From contig CAJUDX010000046.1 of NCBI GenBank assembly GCA_910584785.1, positions 1-25,069 of the forward strand: DNA of 25,069 bases, in the 5' to 3' direction. This DNA comes from an uncultured Lachnospiraceae bacterium. GTDB lineage: Bacteria > Bacillota > Clostridia > Lachnospirales > Lachnospiraceae. The translations under genes and the position numbers were made by a program. Shown here piece by piece: positions 1-8,426 of this stretch. Every line of letters starts with the position of its first letter. Position 1 is the stretch's first letter. A model generated the notes under the pieces. The model had not been told where the DNA came from, made no database searches, and saw only the letters and a list, made by a program, of their open reading frames with translations.

Positions 1-1464
1 AACCGAAAGGAATTTTTGCGCCTGATGCGTGATGCACAGCATGGTTTGTTTGATATGGTGGTGGTGAAAGATATTTCCCGCTTTGCCCGGAATACGGTGG
101 ATTTACTGCAAAGTATCCGCACATTAAAAGCCTTGGGCATCGAAACTACCTTTCTGACCGCCAATATGACCGTTTTAGGACAGTCGGAGTTTGTTTTGAC
201 CATTTTTGGGGCATTGGCCCAGGAGGAAAGTGCGAATACTTCTAAGCGAGTGAAGTTTGGCAAGAAAATGAACGCAGAAAAAGGCCGTGTTCCAAACATC
301 GTCTATGGCTATGATAAAACTATTGGTGATTATTTCAATTTGAAAGTGAACAAGGAAGAATCCAAAGTCATCCGTCAGATTTATCAATGGTACACCCAGG
401 AAGGCTACGGCGCGGCTAAGATTGCCAATATGCTCAATGAACGCAGCATAAAAACCAAGCGCAACTGCAGCTGGAGTCAAAACGCTGTGTGCCGGATTCT
501 CACCAATGAGCTCTACACCGGAAAGATTATCAATGGCAAACAGGAAATAACGGATTTTCTTACCGGAACACGGGCTGATAAGGATGAATCGGAGTGGATG
601 GTAACGGATCGGCCTGACCTGCGGATTATCGAGCCGGAGCAGTTTGAGAAGGCACAGCAGATTTTACATGGGAGGAATCAGGCATTTCACCTGAAAAAAG
701 AACGCCAGAGCAATAAATATTTATTCAGCACCTTAATTAAGTGTAAAGAATGCGGCTGGTCGTTCCGGCGGACGGTTCGTACCTATAAAAATACCTATAT
801 CCGGTGGGTTTGTTCCGGTCATAATGGAAAAGGCGCTGACAGTTGTTCAAATGCTGTCACCATCGACGAAGAGGACTTGATTACTGCACTGGAAGAGTAT
901 TTTGAAGCGATGCTGAAAGAAAAGAAAAATATCATCCGCCATGTGGTTCATGAATTTACCAGAATCTACAAGGCAAAGGATGATAATGAAAACTACGAAA
1001 AGGAACTGACCAACCGTCTTGCCAAACTCCAGAAAACCCGTCAGAAGTACATGGATATGTATACGGATGATTTAATCAGCCGGGAAGAACTGAATGAAAA
1101 AATCGGCGGGATGAAAGCAGAAATAGAAAAGATAGAAAATGAACGAAAATTAGTCAGCTATAATTTAAACAAAACTGACCAATTAGAAGATCTTATTCAG
1201 CGAACCTTCCGCAACATTGAAGATATTACCTCCGTCTGCGAGATGACAAATGAGCAGCTTAAACAAATCATCCAGAAAATCGAGGTGGACAAGGTCGGCA
1301 ATGTGGATATTTATCTTCGTCTGTTCGGTGATCTGGGGCTGGATGAAGCAGTGCTGATTGATGGGAGTTACGATACGGAGGGGTTGAAGAAAGATAATTT
1401 GAAGAAAACTAATGAAGAAAAAAGCAAAGAAAATAAAGCTCTAATTAGTAACAACCATACATAA
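1..1464 (+). CDS. Large serine recombinase (TnpX/TndX-like), 5' end outside the window
   Basis: The reading frame is open from base 1, so the protein starts upstream; the TTG at 16 is not a credible start. What remains is the end of the resolvase catalytic domain, with the conserved KDISRFARN segment and the following helix (GALAQEESANTSKRVKFG). Next come a recombinase domain (about residues 90-230), a zinc ribbon with CKECGW and a later WVCSGHN...CSN pair (about 245-290), and a Lys/Glu-rich coiled coil (about 310-420). This order is that of large serine integrases/transposases of conjugative and mobilisable elements, which cut at short att cores and join DNA through a serine. The catalytic serine lies upstream of the window. 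Such genes usually sit at one end of their element, so an attachment site is expected just downstream. Family assignment is firm; element identity is unknown. Confidence 0.93.
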   Translation, partial: NRKEFLRLMRDAQHGLFDMVVVKDISRFARNTVDLLQSIRTLKALGIETTFLTANMTVLGQSEFVLTIFGALAQEESANTSKRVKFGKKMNAEKGRVPNIVYGYDKTIGDYFNLKVNKEESKVIRQIYQWYTQEGYGAAKIANMLNERSIKTKRNCSWSQNAVCRILTNELYTGKIINGKQEITDFLTGTRADKDESEWMVTDRPDLRIIEPEQFEKAQQILHGRNQAFHLKKERQSNKYLFSTLIKCKECGWSFRRTVRTYKNTYIRWVCSGHNGKGADSCSNAVTIDEEDLITALEEYFEAMLKEKKNIIRHVVHEFTRIYKAKDDNENYEKELTNRLAKLQKTRQKYMDMYTDDLISREELNEKIGGMKAEIEKIENERKLVSYNLNKTDQLEDLIQRTFRNIEDITSVCEMTNEQLKQIIQKIEVDKVGNVDIYLRLFGDLGLDEAVLIDGSYDTEGLKKDNLKKTNEEKSKENKALISNNHT

Positions 1465-1624
1465 AGACGTAACCGACCGCCTGGAACACATTAACCCTTC
1501 TCTTGCTGCTCAGGCGAGGATTGTATTGGATGTGAATAAGTCGGAGCGCCATATCCGGGGCGGCTTGGCGACGAGGGAGAAATATCAGCACCGGCTTCAG
1601 ATTTGCAGTAAAGAGGACGACTAA
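1445..1624 (+). pseudogene. Start-less coding tail after the recombinase, probably a gene cut by element insertion
   Basis: In the second frame an open stretch of 59 codons runs from just after a TAA at 1442-1444 to TAA at 1622-1624. It has no ATG and no ribosome binding site, yet its composition is protein-like: it includes HINPSLAAQARIVLDVNK and ERHIRGGLATREKYQHRL. It overlaps the last codons of the recombinase and is followed by a good terminator, as expected for the 3' end of a real gene whose front part was displaced. I do not recognise the family. Alternatively it is fortuitously open DNA inside the element. Confidence 0.45.
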
Positions 1625-1630
1625 GTATTT

Positions 1631-1669
1631 AAGAGCCATTTCATGGATTCATCGGATGGCTCTTTTTTC
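1631..1669 (+). terminator. Rho-independent terminator
   Basis: AAGAGCCAT (1631-1639) pairs perfectly with ATGGCTCTT (1656-1664), the loop is 16 nt, and a T run follows (1663-1668). It lies 6 bases after the stop of the start-less coding tail and probably closes that gene and the recombinase transcript. Confidence 0.85.
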
Positions 1670-1733
1670 TTGGTGTATGTTTTAGTTCCCTATTTTTCAG
1701 TGCATTGTGACTATACGTTAAAAAATTTATACT

Positions 1734-1761
1734 TGTTAAATGTATAAAAATGCGATAATAT
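1734..1761 (+). promoter_or_regulatory. Candidate sigma-A promoter of the peptide ABC importer operon
   Basis: TTGTTA (1734-1739) and TAATAT (1756-1761) are separated by 16 bases, in the otherwise gene-free stretch 1670-1932. The remaining leader (about 1770-1932) is AT-rich and repeats AAAGAT/GATAA words, but I see no convincing riboswitch or terminator in it. Expression would run into the first permease gene. Confidence 0.5.
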
Positions 1762-1932
1762 AGTTAGTGATATGATTAGTCCTGTGAAAACTTTTTGCCA
1801 TATTCAGCCATGATATCCAATGATTGAAAAGGATAATTTAAACATTCAAAGAAAACTCAACCCCTCAAAGATTATCTATAGGATACAAAAGATAACTCAA
1901 AAGATAGAGTGATAACGAAAGGACGAGAGAAA

Positions 1933-2889
1933 ATGAAGTGGAAGTATATTTTGAAAAGGCTTCTTATTGCAGTTCCTACATTTTTAGGTATTACTGTGCT
2001 GGCGTATTTTGTGTTAAATTTGGCGCCGGGGTCGCCGCTGGATGCGTTGTTGGCTGATCCGGGGATTACACCGGCAGAGTTAGAACGCAAAAGGATTGCC
2101 CTGGGGCTGGATCAGCCAGTGGTGATCCAGTATATTCGCTGGCTTGGACTTTTGCTTCGTGGGGATTTAGGCTTTTCTTACAGTACCCAGCGTCCGGTTG
2201 CGGCGATGATTGGGGAGCGGCTTCCGGCTACGGCCTGCCTTGCCGCAGCGTCGATTCTTTTGTCGCTGGTTGTCTCGATTCCTTTGGGTATTTATGCGGC
2301 TTCCAAGCCAAATTCCAAGCGGGATTATATTTCCGGCGGGATTTCTCTTTTGATGATGGCTACGCCGAATTTTTTTGTGGGCCTGGTATTTATCTATGTG
2401 TTTGCCATCGTTTTAAAAGTTCTTCCTTCAGGCGGAATGTATGACTCTGCCGGAGTAAAGTCCGGTGCGGCTCTCGCCCGGCACATGATTATGCCCTGCC
2501 TGGTGCTGTCATTTCAGCAAATTGGCGGCTGGGTTCGCCATATGCGGAGCAGTATGCTGGAGGTAATGCAGGAGGATTATATTCGGACGGCGCGCTCTAA
2601 GGGGCTGAAGAAATGGGCAGTGATTTACCGGCACGGTCTGAAAAATGCGCTGATACCGGTAATTACGGTGGTGGGGATGTCTATCCCCTCATTGGTCGGC
2701 GGTGCGGTGATTACGGAGCAGGTGTTTGGCTGGCCTGGTGTGGGAACGCTTATGGTGACGGCGATTAACGGTCGGGATTATCCGGTGATTATGGGAATAA
2801 CGGTGATGATTGCCATTGCTGTGTTATTGGCAAATATTTTAACTGATGTGGCTTATGGGCTTTTAGATCCGCGGATTAGCTATAAATAG
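1933..2889 (+). CDS. Peptide-type ABC importer permease, OppB/DppB family
   Basis: This 318-residue inner-membrane permease is one half of the transmembrane channel of an oligopeptide/dipeptide/nickel-type importer. It opens with the MKWKYILKRLLIAVPTFLGI signature of OppB/DppB proteins, has about six hydrophobic segments, and carries the cytoplasmic EAA loop (DYIRTARSKGLKKWAVIYRH, about residues 216-235) that docks on the ATPase. The usual C-terminal sequence near LTDVAYGLLDPRI is present. The ATG at 1933 was chosen because AAAGGA lies about nine bases upstream; an in-frame GTG at 1909 lacks a site. It is the first gene of a five-gene operon, 12 bases before the second permease. The transported substrate cannot be read from the sequence. 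Confidence 0.93.
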   Translation: MKWKYILKRLLIAVPTFLGITVLAYFVLNLAPGSPLDALLADPGITPAELERKRIALGLDQPVVIQYIRWLGLLLRGDLGFSYSTQRPVAAMIGERLPATACLAAASILLSLVVSIPLGIYAASKPNSKRDYISGGISLLMMATPNFFVGLVFIYVFAIVLKVLPSGGMYDSAGVKSGAALARHMIMPCLVLSFQQIGGWVRHMRSSMLEVMQEDYIRTARSKGLKKWAVIYRHGLKNALIPVITVVGMSIPSLVGGAVITEQVFGWPGVGTLMVTAINGRDYPVIMGITVMIAIAVLLANILTDVAYGLLDPRISYK

Positions 2890-2901
2890 GGGGACAGGCA
2901 G

Positions 2902-3765
2902 ATGAAGAAAAAGGAAAATGAAAGCTACCTTTCCGAGGTAATCAGTAAGCTGACAGAGCATAAGATGGCGATGGCGGGGTTAGTGGTTATTTTATTGGAA
3001 ATTATCCTGGTTGTTGTGCTTCCCCTGGCTCTTAAGCTGAACCCCTATGATTCCGACTATACAGCGTTCTTTGCTGCTCCAAGCTCTGCACACATTATGG
3101 GTACGGATGCCATCGGGCGCGATGTATTTGCCCGTCTGATTTATGGAGGGAGAACCTCTTTACTGGTAGGTTTTTGTTCGACGATTATCAGCTGTGCGAT
3201 TGGTGTTCCGCTGGGACTGATTGCCGGATATTTCCGGGGAAAGTCAGAAATTGCGATTATGCGTGTGGCGGATATCTTTATGTCCTTTCCGTCCATTGTG
3301 CTGATTCTGGTGCTGGTGGCGGTTATCGGTCCGTCGATTTGGTCAGTAACGCTGGTTATCGGTGTTCTGGGCTGGACGCAGTTTGCCCGTTTGATTTATG
3401 CCAATGTACTTTCTGTATCGGAAAAGGAATATGTGGAGTCGGCAAGGGCGATTGGAACACCGAATGTTAAAATTATCACACAGTATATTTTGCCCAATTC
3501 CTTCGCCCCTATTTTAATTGCCATTACCTTTCAGATGGCGAGCGCAATTCTAATGGAATCCTCACTGAGCTTTTTGGGGATGGGAGTTCAGCCGCCGGGG
3601 GCGAGCTGGGGAAATATGCTTTATGATGCACAGTCGATTACCGTGTTGTCTAAACGGCTCTGGGTATGGATGCCGCCGGGGATTGCGCTTTTAGTGACGG
3701 TGTTAAGCATTAATTTCCTCGGCGATGGAATCCGTGATGCCCTGGACCCGAAGATTAAGATATAA
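2902..3765 (+). CDS. Peptide-type ABC importer permease, OppC/DppC family
   Basis: This 287-residue permease is the partner of the upstream OppB-like protein. An N-terminal hydrophobic segment is followed by the OppC-type sequence HIMGTDAIGRDVFARLIYGG (about 66-85), several membrane segments, the EAA loop (EYVESARAIGTPNVKIITQY, about 177-196) and the family C-terminus NFLGDGIRDALDPKIKI. Length and ending are normal for the family. GGGGGAC about eight bases before the ATG is the ribosome binding site. It is translated from the same message as the permease before it; a 101-base gap with a hairpin separates it from the substrate-binding lipoprotein gene. Confidence 0.93.
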   Translation: MKKKENESYLSEVISKLTEHKMAMAGLVVILLEIILVVVLPLALKLNPYDSDYTAFFAAPSSAHIMGTDAIGRDVFARLIYGGRTSLLVGFCSTIISCAIGVPLGLIAGYFRGKSEIAIMRVADIFMSFPSIVLILVLVAVIGPSIWSVTLVIGVLGWTQFARLIYANVLSVSEKEYVESARAIGTPNVKIITQYILPNSFAPILIAITFQMASAILMESSLSFLGMGVQPPGASWGNMLYDAQSITVLSKRLWVWMPPGIALLVTVLSINFLGDGIRDALDPKIKI

Positions 3766-3803
3766 GCGGACAGAAGTGGGCAAAAAGAAGTATACGAGTT
3801 GCA

Positions 3804-3831
3804 ATAACCGTATCCTTACGGGTGCCGTTAT
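3804..3831 (+). promoter_or_regulatory. Intercistronic mRNA hairpin upstream of the binding-protein gene
   Basis: A 12-bp stem (3804-3815 with 3820-3831; one C-C mismatch and two G-T pairs) closes a TTAC tetraloop. No U run follows, so it is not a terminator. It ends 25 bases before the AGGAGG of the lipoprotein gene. Such hairpins often protect the downstream message and give the binding protein higher expression than the permeases; that role is inferred here. Confidence 0.6.
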
Positions 3832-3866
3832 GAACTATAGAAAGTATTTATTGATAGGAGGATATT

Positions 3867-5552
3867 ATGAGAAAAAGTAAATGGACAAGAGTAACAGCAA
3901 TTCTTATGGCTGGTGCGATGGTGTTTGGGCTGACTGCCTGCGGCGGCGGTTCTTCGGATACAGGAACACAGGCAGCCGCGGATAATGGTGCTGCGCCAAC
4001 GCAGGCGGCAGACAGCGGCAATGCAGGGGGCGCCGACGGTGCTTCCGGTGCTGTTTCCGGGGAAAAGGTGCTTACGGCAGCGGTTTCCACGGCATGGGAT
4101 ACAATGATGCCATTAAATACCACCAGCAATTATACCCGGATGATCTGCGATCAGATCTACGATCGTCTGACCCAGTGTAAAGCCGATGGCACGATTGAGG
4201 GACGCCTGGCAGAGTCCTGGACAGTGAATGAGGATTCCACCGTCGTAACCTTTACCCTTCATGATGATGCGGTATGGTCGGACGGCGAGCCTGTAACGGC
4301 TTATGATGTGGTATTTTCATATCAAATGTATTCTGACCCTAAAGTAGAGGCAAAGAGTCGCTATCACCTGCAGTATATTGCCGGTGTGGATGATTCCGGT
4401 GCAGAACTTTCCGAGGATTCGATTAAAGTGACAGCGGATGATGACCATACGGTTAGGTTTGAATTAAAGAGTTCGATGTTTGCTGATACCTTCCTTCAGG
4501 ATATTGATACCGTGTTTATTATCCCCAAGCATATCTTTGAGGGAAAGACTGCAGAAGAAATTAATGCCCCGGATTTGTGGGCAAAGCCGGTGGGTTCTGG
4601 TCCATTTATCTATGACAGTGAGATTAACGGCGAGCGCATGGAATTTGTCAAGAATCCAAACTATTTTATGGGAGCGCCGAAGGTAGACCGTCTGGTTATC
4701 CGTGTTACGGATTCTGCCAGTATGCTGGCTGGCCTGATTAACGGCGAACTGGATTTAATCGGCTATGATTCTATTATTATTGATGACTGGGAAATGGCTA
4801 AGGAGCAGGAAAATCTGGTTACGGTGTCTGTTCCGACCACTTCCTATAATACCTTAATCTTTAATACAGATAAGCCTTATCTTGGGCAGGAGGTTCGCCA
4901 GGCTCTCAGCATGGCAATTAACCGCCAGGTTTTGGTGGATGCTCTGTTCCAGGGAGAGGCAGAAGCTATCGTAACGCCGTTTAGCAGCGTAAGTCCGTAC
5001 TATAATCCCGAAGTGGAAGTATGGTATGATCCGGAAAAGGCAAAAAGTATGCTGCAGGAAGCTAATTTCCCCTTTGACCAGACGCTGGTATTTTATATTT
5101 CTTCAGGAAGCAGTGTGACGGAGCGTATTGCTGCCCTGATTGTTCAGGATTTGCAGAAGGTGGGCGTTAAGGTGCAGATTGAACAGGTGGATTTCCCGAC
5201 ATTAATGAGCAATATGTTAGACGGAAAGCACGACATGGGAATTATCGGTTCTGGCGGAACCATGGACCCAAGCGAGAGCCGGGAAATGATTCACCCGGAC
5301 AGCTCTGTAAACTTCTGCCAGCTTAAAGATACCGAGTTAACGGATATTATTGACAAGGGAAATGCCGAGCTGACCTTTGAAGCGAGAAAGCCATATTTTG
5401 ATGAATATCAGGTGAAGATCAGAGAGCGTTCTCCGATGGCGTATTTATATTGTAAAAATGTGCTGAGTGCCTACAATAAGCGGGTCAGCGGTGTGGAAGT
5501 AGAGAACTTTAATTCCCTGAACTGGTCGAGCTGGAACTGGGACATTGAGTAA
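3867..5552 (+). CDS. Extracellular solute-binding lipoprotein, family 5 (OppA/DppA type)
   Basis: This 561-residue lipoprotein captures substrate outside the membrane and delivers it to the two upstream permeases. The signal peptide ends in a lipobox (GLTAC, Cys25), followed by a Gly/Ser/Ala-rich linker to about residue 65. The family 5 fold then follows, with typical segments such as YDRLTQCKADGTIEGRLAES, FTLHDDAVWSDGEPVTAYDV, GSGPF and VRQALSMAINRQ. AGGAGG is seven bases upstream of the ATG. Peptides are the default guess, but family 5 also includes nickel, sugar and opine binders. The final codons (NWSSWNWDIE) begin a 38-bp unit repeated three more times after the stop, which is unusual. 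Confidence 0.93.
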   Translation: MRKSKWTRVTAILMAGAMVFGLTACGGGSSDTGTQAAADNGAAPTQAADSGNAGGADGASGAVSGEKVLTAAVSTAWDTMMPLNTTSNYTRMICDQIYDRLTQCKADGTIEGRLAESWTVNEDSTVVTFTLHDDAVWSDGEPVTAYDVVFSYQMYSDPKVEAKSRYHLQYIAGVDDSGAELSEDSIKVTADDDHTVRFELKSSMFADTFLQDIDTVFIIPKHIFEGKTAEEINAPDLWAKPVGSGPFIYDSEINGERMEFVKNPNYFMGAPKVDRLVIRVTDSASMLAGLINGELDLIGYDSIIIDDWEMAKEQENLVTVSVPTTSYNTLIFNTDKPYLGQEVRQALSMAINRQVLVDALFQGEAEAIVTPFSSVSPYYNPEVEVWYDPEKAKSMLQEANFPFDQTLVFYISSGSSVTERIAALIVQDLQKVGVKVQIEQVDFPTLMSNMLDGKHDMGIIGSGGTMDPSESREMIHPDSSVNFCQLKDTELTDIIDKGNAELTFEARKPYFDEYQVKIRERSPMAYLYCKNVLSAYNKRVSGVEVENFNSLNWSSWNWDIE

Positions 5553-5672
5553 TTTTAGACTGGTCGGGCTGGAACTGGGACATTGAGTAATTTTAGACTG
5601 GTCGGGCTGGGACTGGGACATTGAATCATTTTGGACTGGTTGAGCTGGAACTGGGATATTGAATGATTTTAG
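5521..5672 (+). repeat. Four tandem 38-bp copies of the 3' end of the binding-protein gene
   Basis: Units are 5521-5558, 5559-5596, 5597-5634 and 5635-5672. Unit 1 contains the last codons and TAA of the lipoprotein gene. Unit 2 differs from unit 1 at one base; unit 3 differs from unit 2 at four; unit 4 differs from unit 1 at four. Because three units equal 114 bases, unit 4 is in the same frame as unit 1 and again reads W-L-S-W-N-W-D-I-E-stop. The rest of the gap to 5754 holds only a weak hairpin (GATTGC 5673-5678 with GCAATC 5698-5703) and the next ribosome binding site. Confidence 0.95.
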
Positions 5673-5754
5673 GATTGCGGGAACAGTAAGATGTAAAGCA
5701 ATCGGTATATCATGATGTTGTGAAGTGGCACTAAAGGATATAAAGGGGTAGATT

Positions 5755-6723
5755 ATGGATTCATTGCTAAAGGTAGACGGGCTGCAGGTTCAGTTTCAGA
5801 CGAAAAAGGGAGTGAATACTTCTGTTGATGGAGTCAGCTTTTCGATAGAAAAAGGAGAGATTTTGGGAATTGTGGGGGAATCTGGCTGCGGGAAAAGCGT
5901 GACCAGCCTTTCCATCCTGCAGCTTTTGGGGACAAATGCAAAGATTTCCTGGGGAAGTATCCAATTAGAAGGCCGGGAACTGTTGGGACTGTCGGAAGAA
6001 GAGATGTGCAAAATCCGGGGAAATGAAATTGCCATGATTTTTCAGGACCCGATGACTGCATTGAATCCTACCCTGACCATAGGAGAACAATTGATTGAAC
6101 CGCTGGTGATTCATCAGGGCTACAGCAAAGCGGATGCCCGCAGGGAGGCGGTTGAGGTCTTAAAAAAGGTGGGCATTGCCGCGCCGGAAAAACGGATGAA
6201 GGAATATCCTCACCAGCTTTCCGGCGGGATGCGCCAGCGGGTAATGATTGCCATGGCGGTTTCCTGTGCACCTAAGCTTTTAATTGCCGATGAGCCGACG
6301 ACGGCGCTGGATGTTACGATTCAGGCGCAGATTTTGGAGTTGATGCTGGAGCTGCGAGAGAAGATGAATACGGCGATTATTTTGATTACTCATGATATGG
6401 GTGTTGTTGCCGAAACCGCAGATAATATTTTAGTGCTGTATGCCGGAAAAGTTGTCGAGTATGGCTCGGTGAAAGAAATTTTTAATGCGCCCAAGCATCC
6501 CTATACACAGGGATTGCTTAGTTCCATTCCGCCGTTGGAGGAGGATGTGGAAGAGTTAAATACAATCGATGGTACCGTTCCGGCGCCGGGGCAGATGCCG
6601 TCAGGCTGCCGCTTTGCTCCGCGATGTCCTAATGCAGATGCGCGGTGCAGTAAAGAGCAGCCGGGGCTTTATCCTGCGGGCAGTTCGATGGTAAGCTGCT
6701 TTCAATTTGCAGAACAGGGGTAA
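5755..6723 (+). CDS. Peptide-type ABC importer ATPase, OppD/DppD family
   Basis: This 322-residue ATPase is one of two that power the importer. Visible motifs are Walker A GESGCGKS (41-48), Q-loop FQDPMTALNP, ABC signature LSGGMRQR (155-162), Walker B LLIADEP (175-181), D-loop TALD and the switch His213 (ITHD). The C-terminal oligopeptide-transporter extension follows (about 235-320) with a Cys-rich PSGCRFAPRCPNADARC segment; in several OppD/DppD-type ATPases such cysteines bind an Fe-S cluster. A GGGG-type ribosome binding site precedes the ATG. It follows the repeat array and is 11 bases before the second ATPase gene, so the two are cotranscribed. Confidence 0.95.
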   Translation: MDSLLKVDGLQVQFQTKKGVNTSVDGVSFSIEKGEILGIVGESGCGKSVTSLSILQLLGTNAKISWGSIQLEGRELLGLSEEEMCKIRGNEIAMIFQDPMTALNPTLTIGEQLIEPLVIHQGYSKADARREAVEVLKKVGIAAPEKRMKEYPHQLSGGMRQRVMIAMAVSCAPKLLIADEPTTALDVTIQAQILELMLELREKMNTAIILITHDMGVVAETADNILVLYAGKVVEYGSVKEIFNAPKHPYTQGLLSSIPPLEEDVEELNTIDGTVPAPGQMPSGCRFAPRCPNADARCSKEQPGLYPAGSSMVSCFQFAEQG

Positions 6724-6734
6724 AGGTGGTTGAG

Positions 6735-7751
6735 ATGATGAGTGAATATACAAGTGAAAAAATGAACCCTGATGCTCCGGTTTTGCTGGAAACGAAGGGA
6801 TTGCGAAAGTATTTTACAGGAAAAAAGGGATTGTTCAACCCAAATCCTCCTATCGTTAAAGCGGTAGATGATATTGATCTGACGATCCGAAAGGGAGAAA
6901 CCTTAGGACTGGTGGGGGAATCCGGGTGCGGAAAGTCTACACTGGGAAGAACTATCCTAAAGCTGATTCCCATGACATCGGGCCAGGTGCTGTATGAAGG
7001 GCAGGATATTGCCGCTTACGATAAAAAGAAGATGTGGGAAATGCGGAAGAAGATGCAGATTATTTTCCAGGACCCTTACAGTTCTTTAAATCCGCGAATG
7101 ACGGTCTTTGATCTGGTCAGCGCTCCGCTGCAGGTTTATGGTATCGGAAGCCGGGAAGAGCAGAAGGAGATGGTGATTTCCATGCTGAGCGATGTGGGGC
7201 TGGATAAGCAGTATTTAAACCGTTTCCCGCATGAATTTTCCGGCGGGCAGAGGCAGAGAATCGGTATTGCCCGCGCCCTGATTTTAAATCCTGAGTTTGT
7301 TGTCTGTGATGAAGCCGTATCCGCCTTGGATGTTTCAGTGCGGGCGCAGGTCTTAAATCTGATGAAGAAGATGCAGAAAAAAAGGAATCTTACTTATCTG
7401 TTTATTTCGCATGATTTAAGCGTGGTGCGCCATGTCAGTGACCGGGTGGCGGTGATGTATCTGGGGAGCGTGGTAGAGGTGGCTGGAAAGAAAGAGCTCT
7501 ATACCTCACCCCGTCATCCTTATACCCAGGCGCTGCTCTCAGCGATTCCGATTCCCGACGCAAACCGGAAGCGAAATCGGATTATTCTGGAGGGGGATGT
7601 GCCCAGTGCCTATAACCCGCCGTCAGGCTGTAAATTCCACACCCGATGCCCCTATGCCGGGGAGAAATGCAGGACAGAAGTACCTTTGCTTAAGCCTGTG
7701 GGAGAGGAAGGACATTTGGTGGCCTGCCACAGGAAGGACATTGACCAATAA
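6735..7751 (+). CDS. Peptide-type ABC importer ATPase, OppF/DppF family
   Basis: This is the second ATPase of the importer, about 338 residues. Walker A GESGCGKS (61-68), Q-loop FQDPYSSLNP, signature FSGGQRQR (168-175), Walker B VVCDEAVSALD and ISHD are intact. The OppF-type C-terminus with YNPPSGCKFHTRCPYAGEKC is present. AGGTGG at 6724-6729 serves ATG 6735 (spacing 5) or the adjacent ATG 6738 (spacing 8); the GTG at 6726 overlaps the site and is unlikely. It is the last gene of the operon; a long stem-loop begins 40 bases later. OppF normally pairs with OppD as a heterodimer under the two permeases. Confidence 0.95.
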   Translation: MMSEYTSEKMNPDAPVLLETKGLRKYFTGKKGLFNPNPPIVKAVDDIDLTIRKGETLGLVGESGCGKSTLGRTILKLIPMTSGQVLYEGQDIAAYDKKKMWEMRKKMQIIFQDPYSSLNPRMTVFDLVSAPLQVYGIGSREEQKEMVISMLSDVGLDKQYLNRFPHEFSGGQRQRIGIARALILNPEFVVCDEAVSALDVSVRAQVLNLMKKMQKKRNLTYLFISHDLSVVRHVSDRVAVMYLGSVVEVAGKKELYTSPRHPYTQALLSAIPIPDANRKRNRIILEGDVPSAYNPPSGCKFHTRCPYAGEKCRTEVPLLKPVGEEGHLVACHRKDIDQ

Positions 7752-7791
7752 GGTATATTTTTGTGTAAGATGGAATATCATGTTATAGACC

Positions 7792-7839
7792 GATAAGCCT
7801 TTGTCAGTTAAAGCTTTGCTTTTGGGACAAGGGCTTATC
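7792..7839 (+). terminator. Long stem-loop closing the importer operon
   Basis: GATAAGCCTTTGTC (7792-7805) pairs with GACAAGGGCTTATC (7826-7839), 14 bp with one G-T pair; the loop can form a second small stem (AAAGC/GCTTT). No U run follows, so it may act as an mRNA 3'-end stabiliser or processed end rather than a classic intrinsic terminator. Confidence 0.55.
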
Positions 7840-7910
7840 CTGTTCCCGGACATTTGAAATCCCTGTGGTGTAGAAGGCTGGGAGCATGTCATAAAAAGGA
7901 GGAGTATAGC

Positions 7911-8342
7911 ATGAGAAAAGCAGCGGCTCACAAATGGGTACTGTGGATTTTGCTGGTGGCCTGGGTATTTATCGTCCGGTGCCTTGGCGGATGCAGTGCA
8001 GGTACTGAGGAGGAGGTAAAGGTCAGAGATTTGGAATTTACGGTGGTGGGAGACGGGGAACTGCCGTCGGAACTGATGGGGACGATTGAGCAAAAGAAGG
8101 CAAGTCCGTTTAAACTTACTTATTCGGATGACCAGGGGCTTTACATAGTAACCGGATATGGGGAGCAGGAGAGCGGGGGATACAGTATAGTGGTTGAGGA
8201 ATTGTACTTGACAGAAAATTCTATTGTTTTTGATACGGAACTCAGGGGACCGGAAGGCGGGGAGAGCGGAGGAAATGAAAAATCTTATCCCTATATTGTG
8301 ATAAAAACAGAGGTTCTTGAACAGCCGGTAGTATTTCAGTGA
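7911..8342 (+). CDS. PrcB C-terminal-domain-like lipoprotein
   Basis: A 143-residue predicted lipoprotein. A charged start and a hydrophobic stretch (about 9-22) lead to a lipobox-like LGGC with Cys28. The rest is a small beta-rich domain. YIVTGYGEQESGGYSIVVEE and the late KSYPYIVIKTE resemble the PrcB C-terminal domain, first described in a spirochaete protease complex and common as a stand-alone domain in Firmicutes, where its role is unknown. AAGGAGG eight bases before ATG 7911 fixes the start. Leucine-glycine-glycine before the cysteine is an acceptable but not ideal lipobox. It sits alone between the importer operon and cysE, with its own gap on both sides. Confidence 0.7.
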   Translation: MRKAAAHKWVLWILLVAWVFIVRCLGGCSAGTEEEVKVRDLEFTVVGDGELPSELMGTIEQKKASPFKLTYSDDQGLYIVTGYGEQESGGYSIVVEELYLTENSIVFDTELRGPEGGESGGNEKSYPYIVIKTEVLEQPVVFQ

Positions 8343-8371
8343 TATATCCAGTAGTATATTACAAATAGTTC

Positions 8372-8400
8372 TTTTGTATCTTTCTCACTTGTGTTATACT
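8372..8400 (+). promoter_or_regulatory. Candidate cysE promoter
   Basis: A good -10 TATACT (8395-8400) has a weak -35 TTTTGT (8372-8377) at 17 bases. It would give a leader of about 165 nt before the cysE start codon. Confidence 0.45.
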
Positions 8401-8426
8401 ATTACAGCAGATTTTACTTTGCCATG

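Noticed and set aside
1870..1932. Operator-like repeats of AAAGAT/GATAA before the first permease gene
   Set aside because: Short AT-rich words with irregular spacing; no clear symmetry to support a binding site.
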